Origin: Novosphingobium sp. PhB165
Lineage (GTDB): Bacteria; Pseudomonadota; Alphaproteobacteria; Sphingomonadales; Sphingomonadaceae
Direction of reading: 5' to 3'
Assembly: GCF_004341845.1 (NCBI RefSeq)
Contig: NZ_SLVB01000013.1
Coordinates: 45,426-109,425 of the forward strand
Length of the DNA stretch: 64,000 nucleotides
Shown here: piece by piece, positions 1 to 8,117 of the stretch
Layout of the letters: each line of letters starts with the position of its first letter
Numbering within the stretch: position 1 is the first letter of the stretch
Notes under the pieces: generated by a model
What the model was told of the DNA's origin: nothing
What the model saw: the letters and a program-made list of their open reading frames with translations, nothing else
Database searches by the model: none
Position numbers and translations under genes: made by a program

Positions 1-119
1 GAAGCTTCGTGCGTGTCGAGGCCGTTGACTGGATCGACACGGAATTGTTGTGTGACCTGCGCCACGGACATTGCATGCCACAGCGCATTGTCGGGCTCCG
101 TCGTTTCAACTGGACTCAT
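1..119 (-). CDS. Cation-transporting P-type ATPase, N-terminal fragment (cut by window edge)
   Basis: Reading the minus strand from an ATG at 119 gives 39 codons before the window ends. The peptide contains WHAMSVAQVTQQF followed by DPVNGLDTHEA. This is the usual opening of the cation-ATPase N-terminal domain of P-type pumps, where a WHAL...V...L.....GL...EA pattern precedes the membrane core. A strong Shine-Dalgarno GGAGGAAG lies 5 bases before the ATG and supports this start. The ion cannot be told from this fragment; the N-domain type occurs in Ca2+, Mg2+ and Na+/K+-like bacterial pumps. The rest of the gene, including the DKTGT phosphorylation site, lies outside the window. Confidence 0.75.
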   Translation of the reverse strand, partial: MSPVETTEPDNALWHAMSVAQVTQQFRVDPVNGLDTHEA

Positions 120-1932
120 GCTCGCTTCCTCCAGACGGGATCCCTTGTGATCAAGAACGCTTGTTCCGCCGCAGCAAAAGATGGGCCTCTCAAGGCCGCG
201 CCTAATCGATTATCCGATCACGGATGCGCGGTAAGGTTTCTTAAGAGCGTCTCTGATGTCCATCCAGGCCTGCCCAAACCAGGCGACCCCCGGTAATGTT
301 ACAAAATGCAGCGGCTCAATTTACATTTAGCGCTCCGATTTGACCACCAGATCAAAGATTGATCATCTGGAGGCTCAACGTCGGACGCGCCAATGACCAA
401 GTGACCCTATCCAGAATCCGATCTGTGCCAGAGTCAAATAGCGCGTCTTTGGCCTTCGAATCTCCAGATTTTTCACAATTTAGAGTCGACGATTCGAGGG
501 TATTTAAATTTCACTTACTCTCTTATAATTTATCTCGATAAAAGTAGACAATCCTTCCTAAATTTCCTCCCGCCAAGCATTTTTGCCCATCCCGCGAAGC
601 GGGAGACTGAATGGGATATATTGGAGGGGAGCGGCATATCGCCTACGTTCTGCGAAATCGTCGAACGTTTAAGCTCAGCTCGAAACCACGTCATCGTGGC
701 GAACATGCAAAATCATGCCCCGGGAATTCGCTGAGCCAGTCAAGGGCCGATGTTGATCCTTTGATTTCAAGGCGGAGGCTGAGAGATCTTTAGACAGTTC
801 GTTTGCTCCTCGATCACCAAAGCGGGAACCAGGTCAGAAGCCGGAAGCATGCACGCGGAGTTAGGGCGAAAATCTATATCGTGGGCGGAGAACTCAACCT
901 GCGATGGTCCGGGCCCGCCTCCGGATCGTAGGGCCTCTGGCGGGGTGAAGGGTATGAACCGCAAGGAATGGCTAACCTTCGATGCCATTCTATGGCAAGC
1001 TGCGCCAGACGTCCCGTCCGGCTTCACCGCGGGCTGGGCGGCACTCCTGGCCTTTTAGTTTACGGGCTCTCGGGGCACTCGAACAGGCGCGACCCTTTAG
1101 ATGCCTTCGCCGTCGGTCTTGTAACAGCGCAAGGACAGACTCTGCCAATTCTGCGAGACGCGTTTGCAGCGGTGCATTCGCTGATGCAGAAGTTTCTTAC
1201 AGGTCAATCCGCATAGACCTGTAAGAAAATCGGAGAGCAATTTTTGCCAGCGAGTAAAGGAATTACAGCCGCATACAGTGTGCAGCGCTCATTTCCTGCA
1301 ACGAAGCTACAGTTAGGGTCCCTCAGGAGGCATGATGCAATCGTGCCCCGCAGCCGGCAAAGCTGAGGCCAGGGTTCGCTCGCTTCGGCGTTAGCCTGGT
1401 CAGGAAAGGTTAAGGCCTTCCATCTCCATCAGCCGTTCGGCGGCGAACGAGGTCATTATGCGTGGAACACTGCGTGCGGGGCCTTCTCTGGCAGCGAACG
1501 CGTGCGTCACCTGATCGGTGATCGTGAGCCTTCTATGAGGTTTCAGCTTTCAGCCCAAGCCGATCCGAAAATCACGGTGACCACCTCAATGACAGCCACC
1601 TCCTCCTGCGTGATGGACCGCCGTGTCCACTCGGCTCTGAGGGAGCCGCACTACTACGTGGCTGCAGTCAATTCTCACGCATCTGGGTCGCGGCATGCCA
1701 TGGCCGGTTAACGGCCATTTCTGCTCTGTTTGCAGGGATAGGGCAGGAGCTTTGTCGTCGCGGACAGAGCAGCACTTCTTCCCAGCAACGCGCCATTGAA
1801 TGCCCTGTTTGCCAAGCACTGAAATCGAATCCTCAATTTTGGGTCTTGATCGTTATCGCGAGTCTGAACATATTTTGGCCGACAGGTCCCGCCTGTCGCA
1901 ACGAGGAGCATTGGAAGAAAGGAGACAACGCA
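120..1932. other. Long intergenic stretch without a recognisable gene
   Basis: About 1.8 kb between the ATPase start and the first small gene. The part at 300-560 is distinctly AT-rich. A short hairpin (TCCCGC-gaa-GCGGGA) sits at 590-604. Open frames at 767-1216 and 1500-1950 lack ribosome sites and recognisable motifs on either strand. The only structured element is the palindromic repeat at 1180-1259, listed separately. Confidence 0.5.
1180..1259. repeat. Dispersed palindromic repeat, copy A
   Basis: A perfect 13-bp inverted repeat, TTTCTTACAGGTC (1193-1205) and GACCTGTAAGAAA (1216-1228), with a 10-base loop. It is embedded in about 80 bp that matches the region at 5629-5706: both start GCTGAT, share TTTCTTACAGGTCAAT, and continue with similarly spaced CGxAGxGCxATTTT and GTAAA. 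Copy A has the intact palindrome. It could be a REP-like element, a protein-binding site or the end of a lost mobile element. Function unknown. Confidence 0.7.
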
Positions 1933-2145
1933 ATGTCCCTCACCAAATTTCGTCACCCGCTCGAATTCATCGAACGCCCTCAGCTTGAGCCTGAGGTAAA
2001 GCGCGCGATCTTGGCGTCATGGACTTTAAATGAATCTGCCGCGGAGGGTGCGCCAGATCCGAAGCGGCCGCCGGGCGCATCGGAACCGGTCCGGTTCAAC
2101 GGCATTATATCTGCCATGCGAACTCTTGGTAACCGCGAGGCATGA
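1933..2145 (+). CDS. Small conserved hypothetical protein (70 aa)
   Basis: The protein starts at ATG 1933, preceded by AAAGGAGA, and is hydrophilic and uncharged overall. It carries EVKRAILASW followed by an Asp/Pro-rich linker, and later EPVRFNGIISAMRTL. Short proteins with a KRAILASWAS...PV...I..A...L pattern recur in sphingomonads and rhizobia, usually without assigned function. The match is from memory of the pattern and not from a search. The stop overlaps the next start (ATGA at 2142-2145), so the two genes are probably translated together. An in-frame upstream start at 1846 would add 29 residues but has no ribosome site. Confidence 0.6.
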   Translation: MSLTKFRHPLEFIERPQLEPEVKRAILASWTLNESAAEGAPDPKRPPGASEPVRFNGIISAMRTLGNREA

Positions 2146-2351
2146 CGATGGCCGAAAAACTCTTCAGCCTCCTGCGCAAAGAGCGCGAACGCTTGGAATT
2201 GGAAATCGCGATCATCGAAGCGAATGGTCGAGCGAGTCAGCACGAGATTCGGCGTCTGAAAGCTCTTCATCGAGCGGTGAATGAACAAATCGGCTGCTGG
2301 ATGCGAGATCTTCACGGCAACGAGACAGACTGCTTGAGGCGAGCGGCGTAA
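2142..2351 (+). CDS. Small coiled-coil protein (69 aa), unknown function
   Basis: Starts inside the stop of the preceding gene (4-base overlap), a sign of translational coupling. Almost the whole chain is a charged amphipathic helix (KLFSLLRKERERLELEIAII, then RRLKALHRAVNEQI), as expected for a short dimeric coiled coil. It resembles DUF465/YdcH-type small proteins only in general character. A second ATG two codons in (2148) could also serve. No catalytic or membrane features are visible. Confidence comes from coupling and helix periodicity. Confidence 0.5.
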   Translation: MTMAEKLFSLLRKERERLELEIAIIEANGRASQHEIRRLKALHRAVNEQIGCWMRDLHGNETDCLRRAA

Positions 2352-2865
2352 TTTATCGGTGGGCCGCAAGCAGGTAAAACGGCGGTCCACCTCGCCCTTT
2401 CTTCTGACGCGCATCCTCGCGCATGATCGAACGCGATGCGCAAATTGAGTTCGCAGTCACCTCGCGCCCTATTGCCCTAGAGGGCAGATTTGCCCCCTTG
2501 ATCCTGCGGGGGCGCTCGCTTTCGGGGAACGCGGTGTTGGCAAACATAAGGCAGCCGCAGTCCTGAAAATTAACGCTGCCCATTCTTTGGAACGGCAGCC
2601 CGCGATCGGCTCAAAACAATCCAAAGATCCGAGATATTTTCAGCATTGTGAGCCGCGCTGTTCTCCTGCTCGATGATCAACGCCCCCCGCCTCCAGCCTC
2701 CAGCCTCCAGCCTAGGGCCCTGCTGGAGGCGAGCGTTCCAAAGCGTTCCTTCGCTGCATGGCTGCCGCCGAACTCTCCATTCCAACCCGTAAGTTATGAA
2801 GGCACGGAACATTCCAGGAGGTGCGCCATTCACACCAGACGGCCGTGAACATTTGTGGAGCGCGA
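2352..2865. other. Intergenic region upstream of gcd
   Basis: 514 bp. Contains the 7-bp tandem repeat and hairpin at 2690-2730 (listed separately). A minus frame over 2353-2583 has no ribosome site and no familiar motif. An AGGAGG at 2816-2821 overlaps an in-frame GTG and so cannot serve it. The promoter of gcd probably lies here but no convincing boxes were found. Confidence 0.4.
2690..2730. repeat. 7-bp tandem repeat merging into a 9-bp stem hairpin
   Basis: Three head-to-tail copies of CCTCCAG (2690-2710). The last one also forms GCCTCCAGC (2703-2711), which pairs perfectly with GCTGGAGGC (2722-2730) across a 10-base loop. No T-run follows, so a simple terminator is unlikely. It lies about 140 bp before gcd and may affect its leader. 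Confidence 0.6.
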
Positions 2866-5265
2866 ATGATGGATTTTCCCCGGATGCAGCGCAAGGCAAG
2901 TGGCTTGCCATCCCTCATTCTCGGAACCGTCATCGCTCTGATCGGCCTCCTGTTGGCAATCGGCGGCTTCTACCTCGCGGTGCTTGGCGGCTCGCTCTAT
3001 TACGTCCTCACCGGCATCGCGCTGCTGGTTTCCGGCGCGCTGCTGATCCGCCACAACATCCTGGGAGGGTGGCTGTACTGCGGAATCTTTGTGCTGACGG
3101 TCATCTGGGCGCTTGCCGAAGCGGGGCCCAACAACTGGGCTCTGGTGCCGCGCGTGATTGCGCCGCTGGTACTGCTGGTCGCGACCCTGTTGGTGATGCC
3201 CACGCTGTCCGCAAGTCCACATCGCTGGAAGTTGGCACTGTGCGCCAGTGCTGCAGCGGTGCTGCTGACGGCGGTGACCGGGCTGATGTTCGCTCGCATG
3301 GCCGAGACCGGCCCGAATTCTCCGCTTCCCGATCTTCGTTTCGAAATGGGCGATCCGTCGCGCTTTGCCGCAGGTGATGACTGGCCGGCCTATGGCGGCA
3401 CCGATGCGGCGCGTCGATTCTCACCGCTAGGACAGATCACGCCGGAAAATGTGAAAAATCTGGAGCGCGTCTGGGTCGCACACACCGGCGACATGCCTTC
3501 TTCGAGCAAAGTCGCCAAGACCTACGGAGGGGAGAACACACCGCTGAAAATCGGCGACATGCTCTACGTTTGCACTCCCAAGAACATCGTGGTCGCATTT
3601 GACCCTGCGACCGGTAAGCCGCGTTGGAGGTTCGACCCGAAAGTTTCCGATGAAGCGATCCCGTACACGGCGGCCTGCCGCGGAGTGAGCTACTTCGTAG
3701 TTCCCGGCGTTCCTGCAGATCAACCCTGCGCGAAGCGCATCATCTACGGCACGCTTGATGCGCGCCTTTTCGCGATCGATGCCCGGACAGGTGTTCGCTG
3801 CGCCGCCTTCGGCTCCAACGGCGAGGTCGATACCAAGATCGGAATGGGAGACACGCCTCCGGGCTACGTCTCCATCAATTCCCCGCCGACCATCGTGCGG
3901 GGCGTGGTGGTGACGGGCCACCAGGTTCTGGACGGCCAGGATCGCTGGGCCCCATCGGGGGTCATCCGGGGGTATGACGCGGTCACCGGCAAACTGCGCT
4001 GGGCCTGGGACATGATGCATCCCGACTGGAACGGTTACCCGCCGCCGGGCCAGACCTGGGCGCGCGGCACTCCGAACATGTGGACGATCGCCAGCGGGGA
4101 CGAGCAGTTGGGACTCGTCTACCTGCCGATGGGCAATTCGGCGGCAGACTACTACTCCAGTCTGCGCCGCCCTCAGGAACGCGACTTCTCGACCTCGTTG
4201 GTGGCGCTGGACGTGACCACGGGCAAGCCGCGCTGGAAGTTCCAGGCCGTTCGCGACGATGTGTGGGACTATGACTTCGGAGCCCAGGCGACGCTGGTGG
4301 ATTACAAGGGCACCCCTGCGCTGGTGCTGCCTTCCAAACAGGGTGATATCTACGTGCTGGACCGCCGCACGGGCCAGCCGCTTACGCCAGTCGGCACAAT
4401 CAAGGCGCCGGGCGGCGGGGTGGAGCCGCAGCAGCGCGCACCTATTCAGCGGGTTTCCTTGTGGCATACCCTGCGCAAAGGCAACCTCACCGAACGCGAC
4501 ATGTGGGGCATGTCACCTATCGACCAGATGATCTGCCGCATCCAGTTCCGCAAAGCGAGCTACAAAGGTTTCTTTACGCCGCCAGAGAGCGACCGTCGCT
4601 CGATCGAGTATCCCGGCTACAACGGCGGCACCGATTGGGGCGGCATCGCGGTCGATCCACGTCGCGGGGTGATCGTCGCCAATTACAATGACATGCCCAA
4701 TTATGTCCGGCTCGTTCCGCGCGCCGAGGCCGATCGGAAGGGGTGGGCCCCGCGCGACCAGGCCCGAGGAAAAATCGGCGGCGCCGAGGGCGCGGGCGAC
4801 CCGCAAGCCCACACCCCCTATGCCATTGACGTGAATGCGGGTTGGCGTCTGCCGCTGACCGGCATGCTCTGCAAACAGCCTCCTTACGGCGGTATCCGCG
4901 CCATCGACATGGCAACGGGCCGCACGATCTGGGACAAGCCACTGGGCGAAGCGCGCACCAACGGCCCGTTCGGCATCCCTTCGATGCTGCCCTGGACCAT
5001 CGGCACCCCTAACAACGGCGGCTCCGTCGTAACGGCGGGAGGCGTAATCTTCGTAGCGGCCGCTACCGACAACCTAATCCGTGCCATCGACCTGAAAACA
5101 GGCAAAGTGCTATGGAAGGACGTGCTGCCGGCGGGCGGCCAGGCAACACCGATGACCTACATGGTCAACGGCCGGCAGTACCTGGTCATCGCACCCGGTG
5201 GCCATCACTTCATGGAGACGCCGATCGGCGATGAAGTGATTGCCTACGCCTTGCCGCAACGATGA
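2866..5265 (+). CDS. gcd: Membrane-bound PQQ-dependent glucose dehydrogenase family quinoprotein
   Basis: The enzyme oxidises an aldose (glucose to gluconolactone) or a quinate/shikimate-type polyol in the periplasm and passes electrons to ubiquinone. At 799 aa it has the family length. Residues 1-150 hold about five membrane helices. The beta-propeller follows, with tryptophan-docking repeats such as FDPATGKPRWRFDP and YGTLDARLFAIDARTG. VRDDVWDYDFGAQATL near residue 465 matches the catalytic Asp region of E. coli Gcd, and LPSKQGDIYVLDRRTG the PQQ-contacting Lys region. Start ATG 2866 (or 2869) follows GTGGAG at good spacing; the longer frame from GTG 2821 overlaps its own Shine-Dalgarno. No pqq synthesis genes lie here, so the cofactor must come from elsewhere. 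The exact substrate is not decidable from sequence alone. Confidence 0.9.
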   Translation: MMDFPRMQRKASGLPSLILGTVIALIGLLLAIGGFYLAVLGGSLYYVLTGIALLVSGALLIRHNILGGWLYCGIFVLTVIWALAEAGPNNWALVPRVIAPLVLLVATLLVMPTLSASPHRWKLALCASAAAVLLTAVTGLMFARMAETGPNSPLPDLRFEMGDPSRFAAGDDWPAYGGTDAARRFSPLGQITPENVKNLERVWVAHTGDMPSSSKVAKTYGGENTPLKIGDMLYVCTPKNIVVAFDPATGKPRWRFDPKVSDEAIPYTAACRGVSYFVVPGVPADQPCAKRIIYGTLDARLFAIDARTGVRCAAFGSNGEVDTKIGMGDTPPGYVSINSPPTIVRGVVVTGHQVLDGQDRWAPSGVIRGYDAVTGKLRWAWDMMHPDWNGYPPPGQTWARGTPNMWTIASGDEQLGLVYLPMGNSAADYYSSLRRPQERDFSTSLVALDVTTGKPRWKFQAVRDDVWDYDFGAQATLVDYKGTPALVLPSKQGDIYVLDRRTGQPLTPVGTIKAPGGGVEPQQRAPIQRVSLWHTLRKGNLTERDMWGMSPIDQMICRIQFRKASYKGFFTPPESDRRSIEYPGYNGGTDWGGIAVDPRRGVIVANYNDMPNYVRLVPRAEADRKGWAPRDQARGKIGGAEGAGDPQAHTPYAIDVNAGWRLPLTGMLCKQPPYGGIRAIDMATGRTIWDKPLGEARTNGPFGIPSMLPWTIGTPNNGGSVVTAGGVIFVAAATDNLIRAIDLKTGKVLWKDVLPAGGQATPMTYMVNGRQYLVIAPGGHHFMETPIGDEVIAYALPQR

Positions 5266-5890
5266 CTGATAACAATAGGGCTGCCTGTAGCAGAGCATTT
5301 GAACTGAGAACGGGGAGGGGATGAGGCTCTGGCAGGCTAGGCTCACTTGCCGAGTTCGCGACCGGAAAGCTGCCCATCTGTTCCTTTCTCGCTCGCCGAA
5401 CCGCCAGCGTCGCCAGGCTCTCGCTGTGTCGTGGGCAATCTTGCGGCCAACGACGGAAGAGACAAATTTACCGATCACGTCAAGCCTCCCCTTAAGGCAT
5501 AAGTATCGCCATCGAAACGCGGATACCTAACCAACGCCCCGCCGTGTCTCGGAAGGGACAAATACCCGGGTAGCAGTGCAAGGCGGAATTGCTTTCGCTT
5601 CTGAGGCGCGCATTTCCGGCGATACATGGCTGATATGGCGCTTTCTTACAGGTCAATTGCAGTGAGCTGTAAGCGTGTCGCAGGGCGATTTTGCCGATTC
5701 GTAAACGAACACCAGGCTTGGTCCGATTAAATTGCTCGTCTCGTTGAACGACGATGCAAATTTGAGGGCCTTCAGGGGGCACTCCCGCCACCACCCGAAC
5801 TTCAAGCCTGCGGTCCGGACGTGATCGTCTCACCATGGTCGAACGTACAGGCTTTTGTCCTCGATATTGGCATAGCTTGGTAGCGACGCA
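5266..5890. other. Intergenic region between gcd and the sensory operon
   Basis: 625 bp between converging genes. It holds repeat copy B (5629-5706). On the minus strand a very good ribosome site (AAGGGGAGG, 6-base spacer) precedes a GTG at 5478. That frame begins MIGKFVSSVVGRKIAH, like small Gly-rich membrane proteins, but soon becomes Arg-rich and then runs antisense into gcd, so it may be a broken small gene. No clear terminator for either flanking gene. Confidence 0.4.
5629..5706. repeat. Dispersed palindromic repeat, copy B
   Basis: Second copy of the element at 1180-1259, in the same orientation. It keeps GCTGAT, TTTCTTACAGGTCAAT, TGTAAG, the GCxATTTT block and GTAAA at matching spacing. 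The palindrome has partly decayed (TCA...TGAGCTGTAAG). The two copies flank gcd and the two small genes as direct repeats about 4.4 kb apart. Confidence 0.65.
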
Positions 5891-7036
5891 TCAAGCCAGT
5901 GCACGGTCGGCCGTCCCTCGGGGTATCCGTGCGGTGAACACGCTGCCCTTGCCCGCGCCGCCGCTGGCCACGGTGATCGTTCCGCCGTGCAGGGCAAGAA
6001 GCTGATGTACCAGCGCGAGGCCGACCCCAAGCCCGCCCGCCGCGTGTTGCCGGTGATCGGGAACCTGCACGAAAATCTGGAAAATCCGCGACTGCATATC
6101 AGCCGGAATACCCACGCCGTTATCGGCGACCTCGATCTCCACATAGTCTGCCGTCGCGCGGGCCCGTAGCGAAATCTCGCCGCCCTTCGGCGTATATTTC
6201 CCGGCATTGTTGAGCAGGTTCGCGACGACTTGCGCCAAACGGGTGTGGTCGGCCTCCAGCCAGACCGGCTCGGCCGGAATGTCGGTGGTGAACCGGTGCC
6301 CGGCACTTTCCAGATTGTTCCGGCACCCCTGGATGGCAGAACGCAGGATGGTCTGAAGTTCGATGCGCTCCTTTTGCAGCGAGATCTTGCCCTCGCTGAT
6401 ACGCGCGGTGTCGAGCAGATCCTCGATAAGGCGCGAGAGGTGGAATATCTGAAGCTCCATGCTCTCGCGGATCGTCACGCTCTCGTCCGCCGAGCGGCGT
6501 TGCAGGAGTTGCAAGCCGGAACTGAGCGCCGCCAGCGGGTTGCGCAATTCGTGCCCCAGCACCGCCAGGAACTCGTCCTTGCGCCGATCCACTTCCTGAA
6601 GCGCCTGCGAGGCCGCCTTCAGTTCGTCGCGCTGTGCCGCCACCAGCTGACGCTGGCGGTGGAGTTCGAAGAAGACATTCGCCTTGCTGCGCAGGATGTC
6701 CGCTTCGATCGGCTTCTGGATGAAATCGACGGCACCTGCCTCATAGCCCCGGAATCGGCGCTGTTTGTCGGCGCTTCCGGCCGTGACGAAGATGATCGGA
6801 ATATGCCGCGTACGCTCGCTGCCGCGCATGAATTCGGCAAGTTCGAAACCGTCGACTTCGGGCATCTGCACATCGAGAAACGCCAGCGCCACTTCGTGTT
6901 CGAGCAGCAATTCTAGCGCCTCGTCCGCCGAGCGGGCGGTCAGCAGGACCAGTCCGTCGCGCTTCAGCAGCGCCGCAAGCGCGATGAGGTTCTCATCAAG
7001 ATCGTCGACCAGCAGAAATTTAACCGGGGGAGTCAT
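5891..7036 (-). CDS. Receiver-histidine kinase (REC-HisKA-HATPase)
   Basis: A cytoplasmic protein of 381 aa. Residues 5-120 form a receiver domain with acidic pocket D11/D12, phospho-acceptor D55 (FLDVQMP) and conserved K108 (FIQKP). After a short coiled coil comes a HisKA domain with H162 in GHELRNPL. A HATPase domain follows with N-box NLLNNAGKYTPKG, DNGVGIP and a G2 box GLGVGLALVH. It probably receives phosphate from, or acts beside, the large hybrid kinase that begins the operon. Its ATG overlaps the stop of the deleted CheB frame (ATGA), so it is the last of four coupled genes. The output target is unknown: no DNA-binding regulator is adjacent. Confidence 0.9.
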   Translation of the reverse strand: MTPPVKFLLVDDLDENLIALAALLKRDGLVLLTARSADEALELLLEHEVALAFLDVQMPEVDGFELAEFMRGSERTRHIPIIFVTAGSADKQRRFRGYEAGAVDFIQKPIEADILRSKANVFFELHRQRQLVAAQRDELKAASQALQEVDRRKDEFLAVLGHELRNPLAALSSGLQLLQRRSADESVTIRESMELQIFHLSRLIEDLLDTARISEGKISLQKERIELQTILRSAIQGCRNNLESAGHRFTTDIPAEPVWLEADHTRLAQVVANLLNNAGKYTPKGGEISLRARATADYVEIEVADNGVGIPADMQSRIFQIFVQVPDHRQHAAGGLGVGLALVHQLLALHGGTITVASGGAGKGSVFTARIPRGTADRALA

Positions 7037-7296
7037 GCGCCCTCACCCTTCCCGACTTCCAGGAGAAAGTCCGCGATCCCGGCCAGCGACAGCACGCGCG
7101 CCTCGGGACATTCGGACAGCGGCGCCAGCATGTTGCCGCCGTCCGCCGGGATATGGACCACGATCAGGATCGGCAGCGGGAACGTCGGCGGCAGTGCGGG
7201 CAGGACCTCCGAAAGCGCCTGAATGGCGCCGGCCGAGGCGCCGATCACAACTGCGCGGGGGACGGGAGTGCGCGGGATGGGAATATCGGCCGTCAT
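7033..7296 (-). pseudogene. cheB: CheB methylesterase domain with in-frame internal deletion (87 aa)
   Basis: A normal CheB catalytic domain is about 190 aa. Here residues 15-60 match its start (VVIGASAGAIQALSEVLPAL, then PLPILIVVHIPADGGNMLAPL), with nucleophile Ser21 and the His48 equivalent. The chain then jumps directly to what looks like the normal C-terminal tail (CPEARVLSLAGIADFLLEVG). The middle, including the catalytic Asp region, is missing, so esterase activity is not expected. The frame is undisturbed, and both ends keep ATGA overlaps with cheR upstream and the receiver-kinase downstream. Coupling of the operon therefore survives. It may be a dead remnant kept for coupling, or a mini-protein with a binding role. 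Confidence 0.75.
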
Positions 7297-8117
7297 ACCT
7301 CGCGCTTTCTGTAGATTTTTTCCTCGCGCACGAAGTCGCTGAAGGCGTCGGCATGGGCCGAAAAGCGCATGCTTTCCTTGGCGCCCAGACCCATGAAGCC
7401 GCCGCGGATCAACGAATCCCGGAAAAGGCCAATGGCCCGGTCCTGCAACTCGCGGTCGAAATAGATCAGCACATTGCGACAGGAAATCAGGTGCATCTCC
7501 GAGAATACGGCATCGGTGACCAGACTGTGGTCCGAGAATACCACACGATCCCGCAGGCTCTTGTCGAAAACGGCGTTGCCATAGGCCGTGCTGTAATAGT
7601 CCGAGAGCGACGACCGGCCGCCCGAGGCACGATGGTTTTCGGTGAAGGTCCTGATCCGGTCGAGCGAGTAGATCCCGCGCGAGGCCATGTCGAGCGCGTC
7701 CTGGCTGATATCGGTCGCGTAGAACAGCGTCCGTTCCTCCAGCCCTTCCTCGCGGAACAGGATCGCGAACGAGTGCAGTTCCTCCCCCGCGCTGCACCCG
7801 GCGATCCAGACCTTGAGCGAGGGGTAGGTGCGCAAATGCGGCACCACTTTCTCGCGGATCGCCTTGAAGTACGACGGGTCGCGAAACATCTCGCTGACCT
7901 GGACCGTCAGAAAGCTCAGCAGCCGGGGCAGCATGGCCGGATCGTGCAGCAGGGCTTCCTGAAGTCCTGAAAACGTCTCGAACCCGAGCTGCCCGCGCGC
8001 CTGACGCAGGCGGCGGCGCAGCGACGCCTGCGAGTATTTGCGGAAGTCGTAGTGGTAGCGCTGGAACAGCGCTTCCAGCAGCAACCGGATCTCGATATCC
8101 TCGACCGCGTCCGACAT
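7293..8117 (-). CDS. cheR: CheR-type protein-glutamate methyltransferase
   Basis: A 274-aa CheR homologue that methylates glutamates on a receptor or kinase using S-adenosylmethionine. The N-terminal helical domain (RYHYDFRKYSQASLRRRLRQ, residues 20-39) is followed by MFRDPSYF and the SAM-binding loop IAGCSAGEE near residue 105. Then come YATDIS and the late motif LISCRNVLIYFD. It starts directly after the TAA of the hybrid kinase (TAAATG) and overlaps the truncated cheB by 4 bases. No chemoreceptor, CheA or CheW lies nearby. This therefore fits the sphingomonad-type kinase/CheR/CheB sensory module, not flagellar chemotaxis. The partner CheB here is damaged, so methylation may be unopposed. 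Confidence 0.9.
   Translation of the reverse strand: MSDAVEDIEIRLLLEALFQRYHYDFRKYSQASLRRRLRQARGQLGFETFSGLQEALLHDPAMLPRLLSFLTVQVSEMFRDPSYFKAIREKVVPHLRTYPSLKVWIAGCSAGEELHSFAILFREEGLEERTLFYATDISQDALDMASRGIYSLDRIRTFTENHRASGGRSSLSDYYSTAYGNAVFDKSLRDRVVFSDHSLVTDAVFSEMHLISCRNVLIYFDRELQDRAIGLFRDSLIRGGFMGLGAKESMRFSAHADAFSDFVREEKIYRKREV

Noticed and set aside
767..1216. Overlapping frames on both strands with fairly coherent peptides
   Set aside because: No ribosome site, no motif, and both strands look equally plausible, which argues against coding.
3427..4467. 346-codon minus-strand frame inside gcd
   Set aside because: Antisense of a clear quinoprotein gene; composition (His, Arg, Val) is typical of GC-rich antisense frames.
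7354..7797. Long minus-strand continuation upstream of the CheB fragment
   Set aside because: This is the third frame of cheR; the CheB similarity begins only at ATG 7296.
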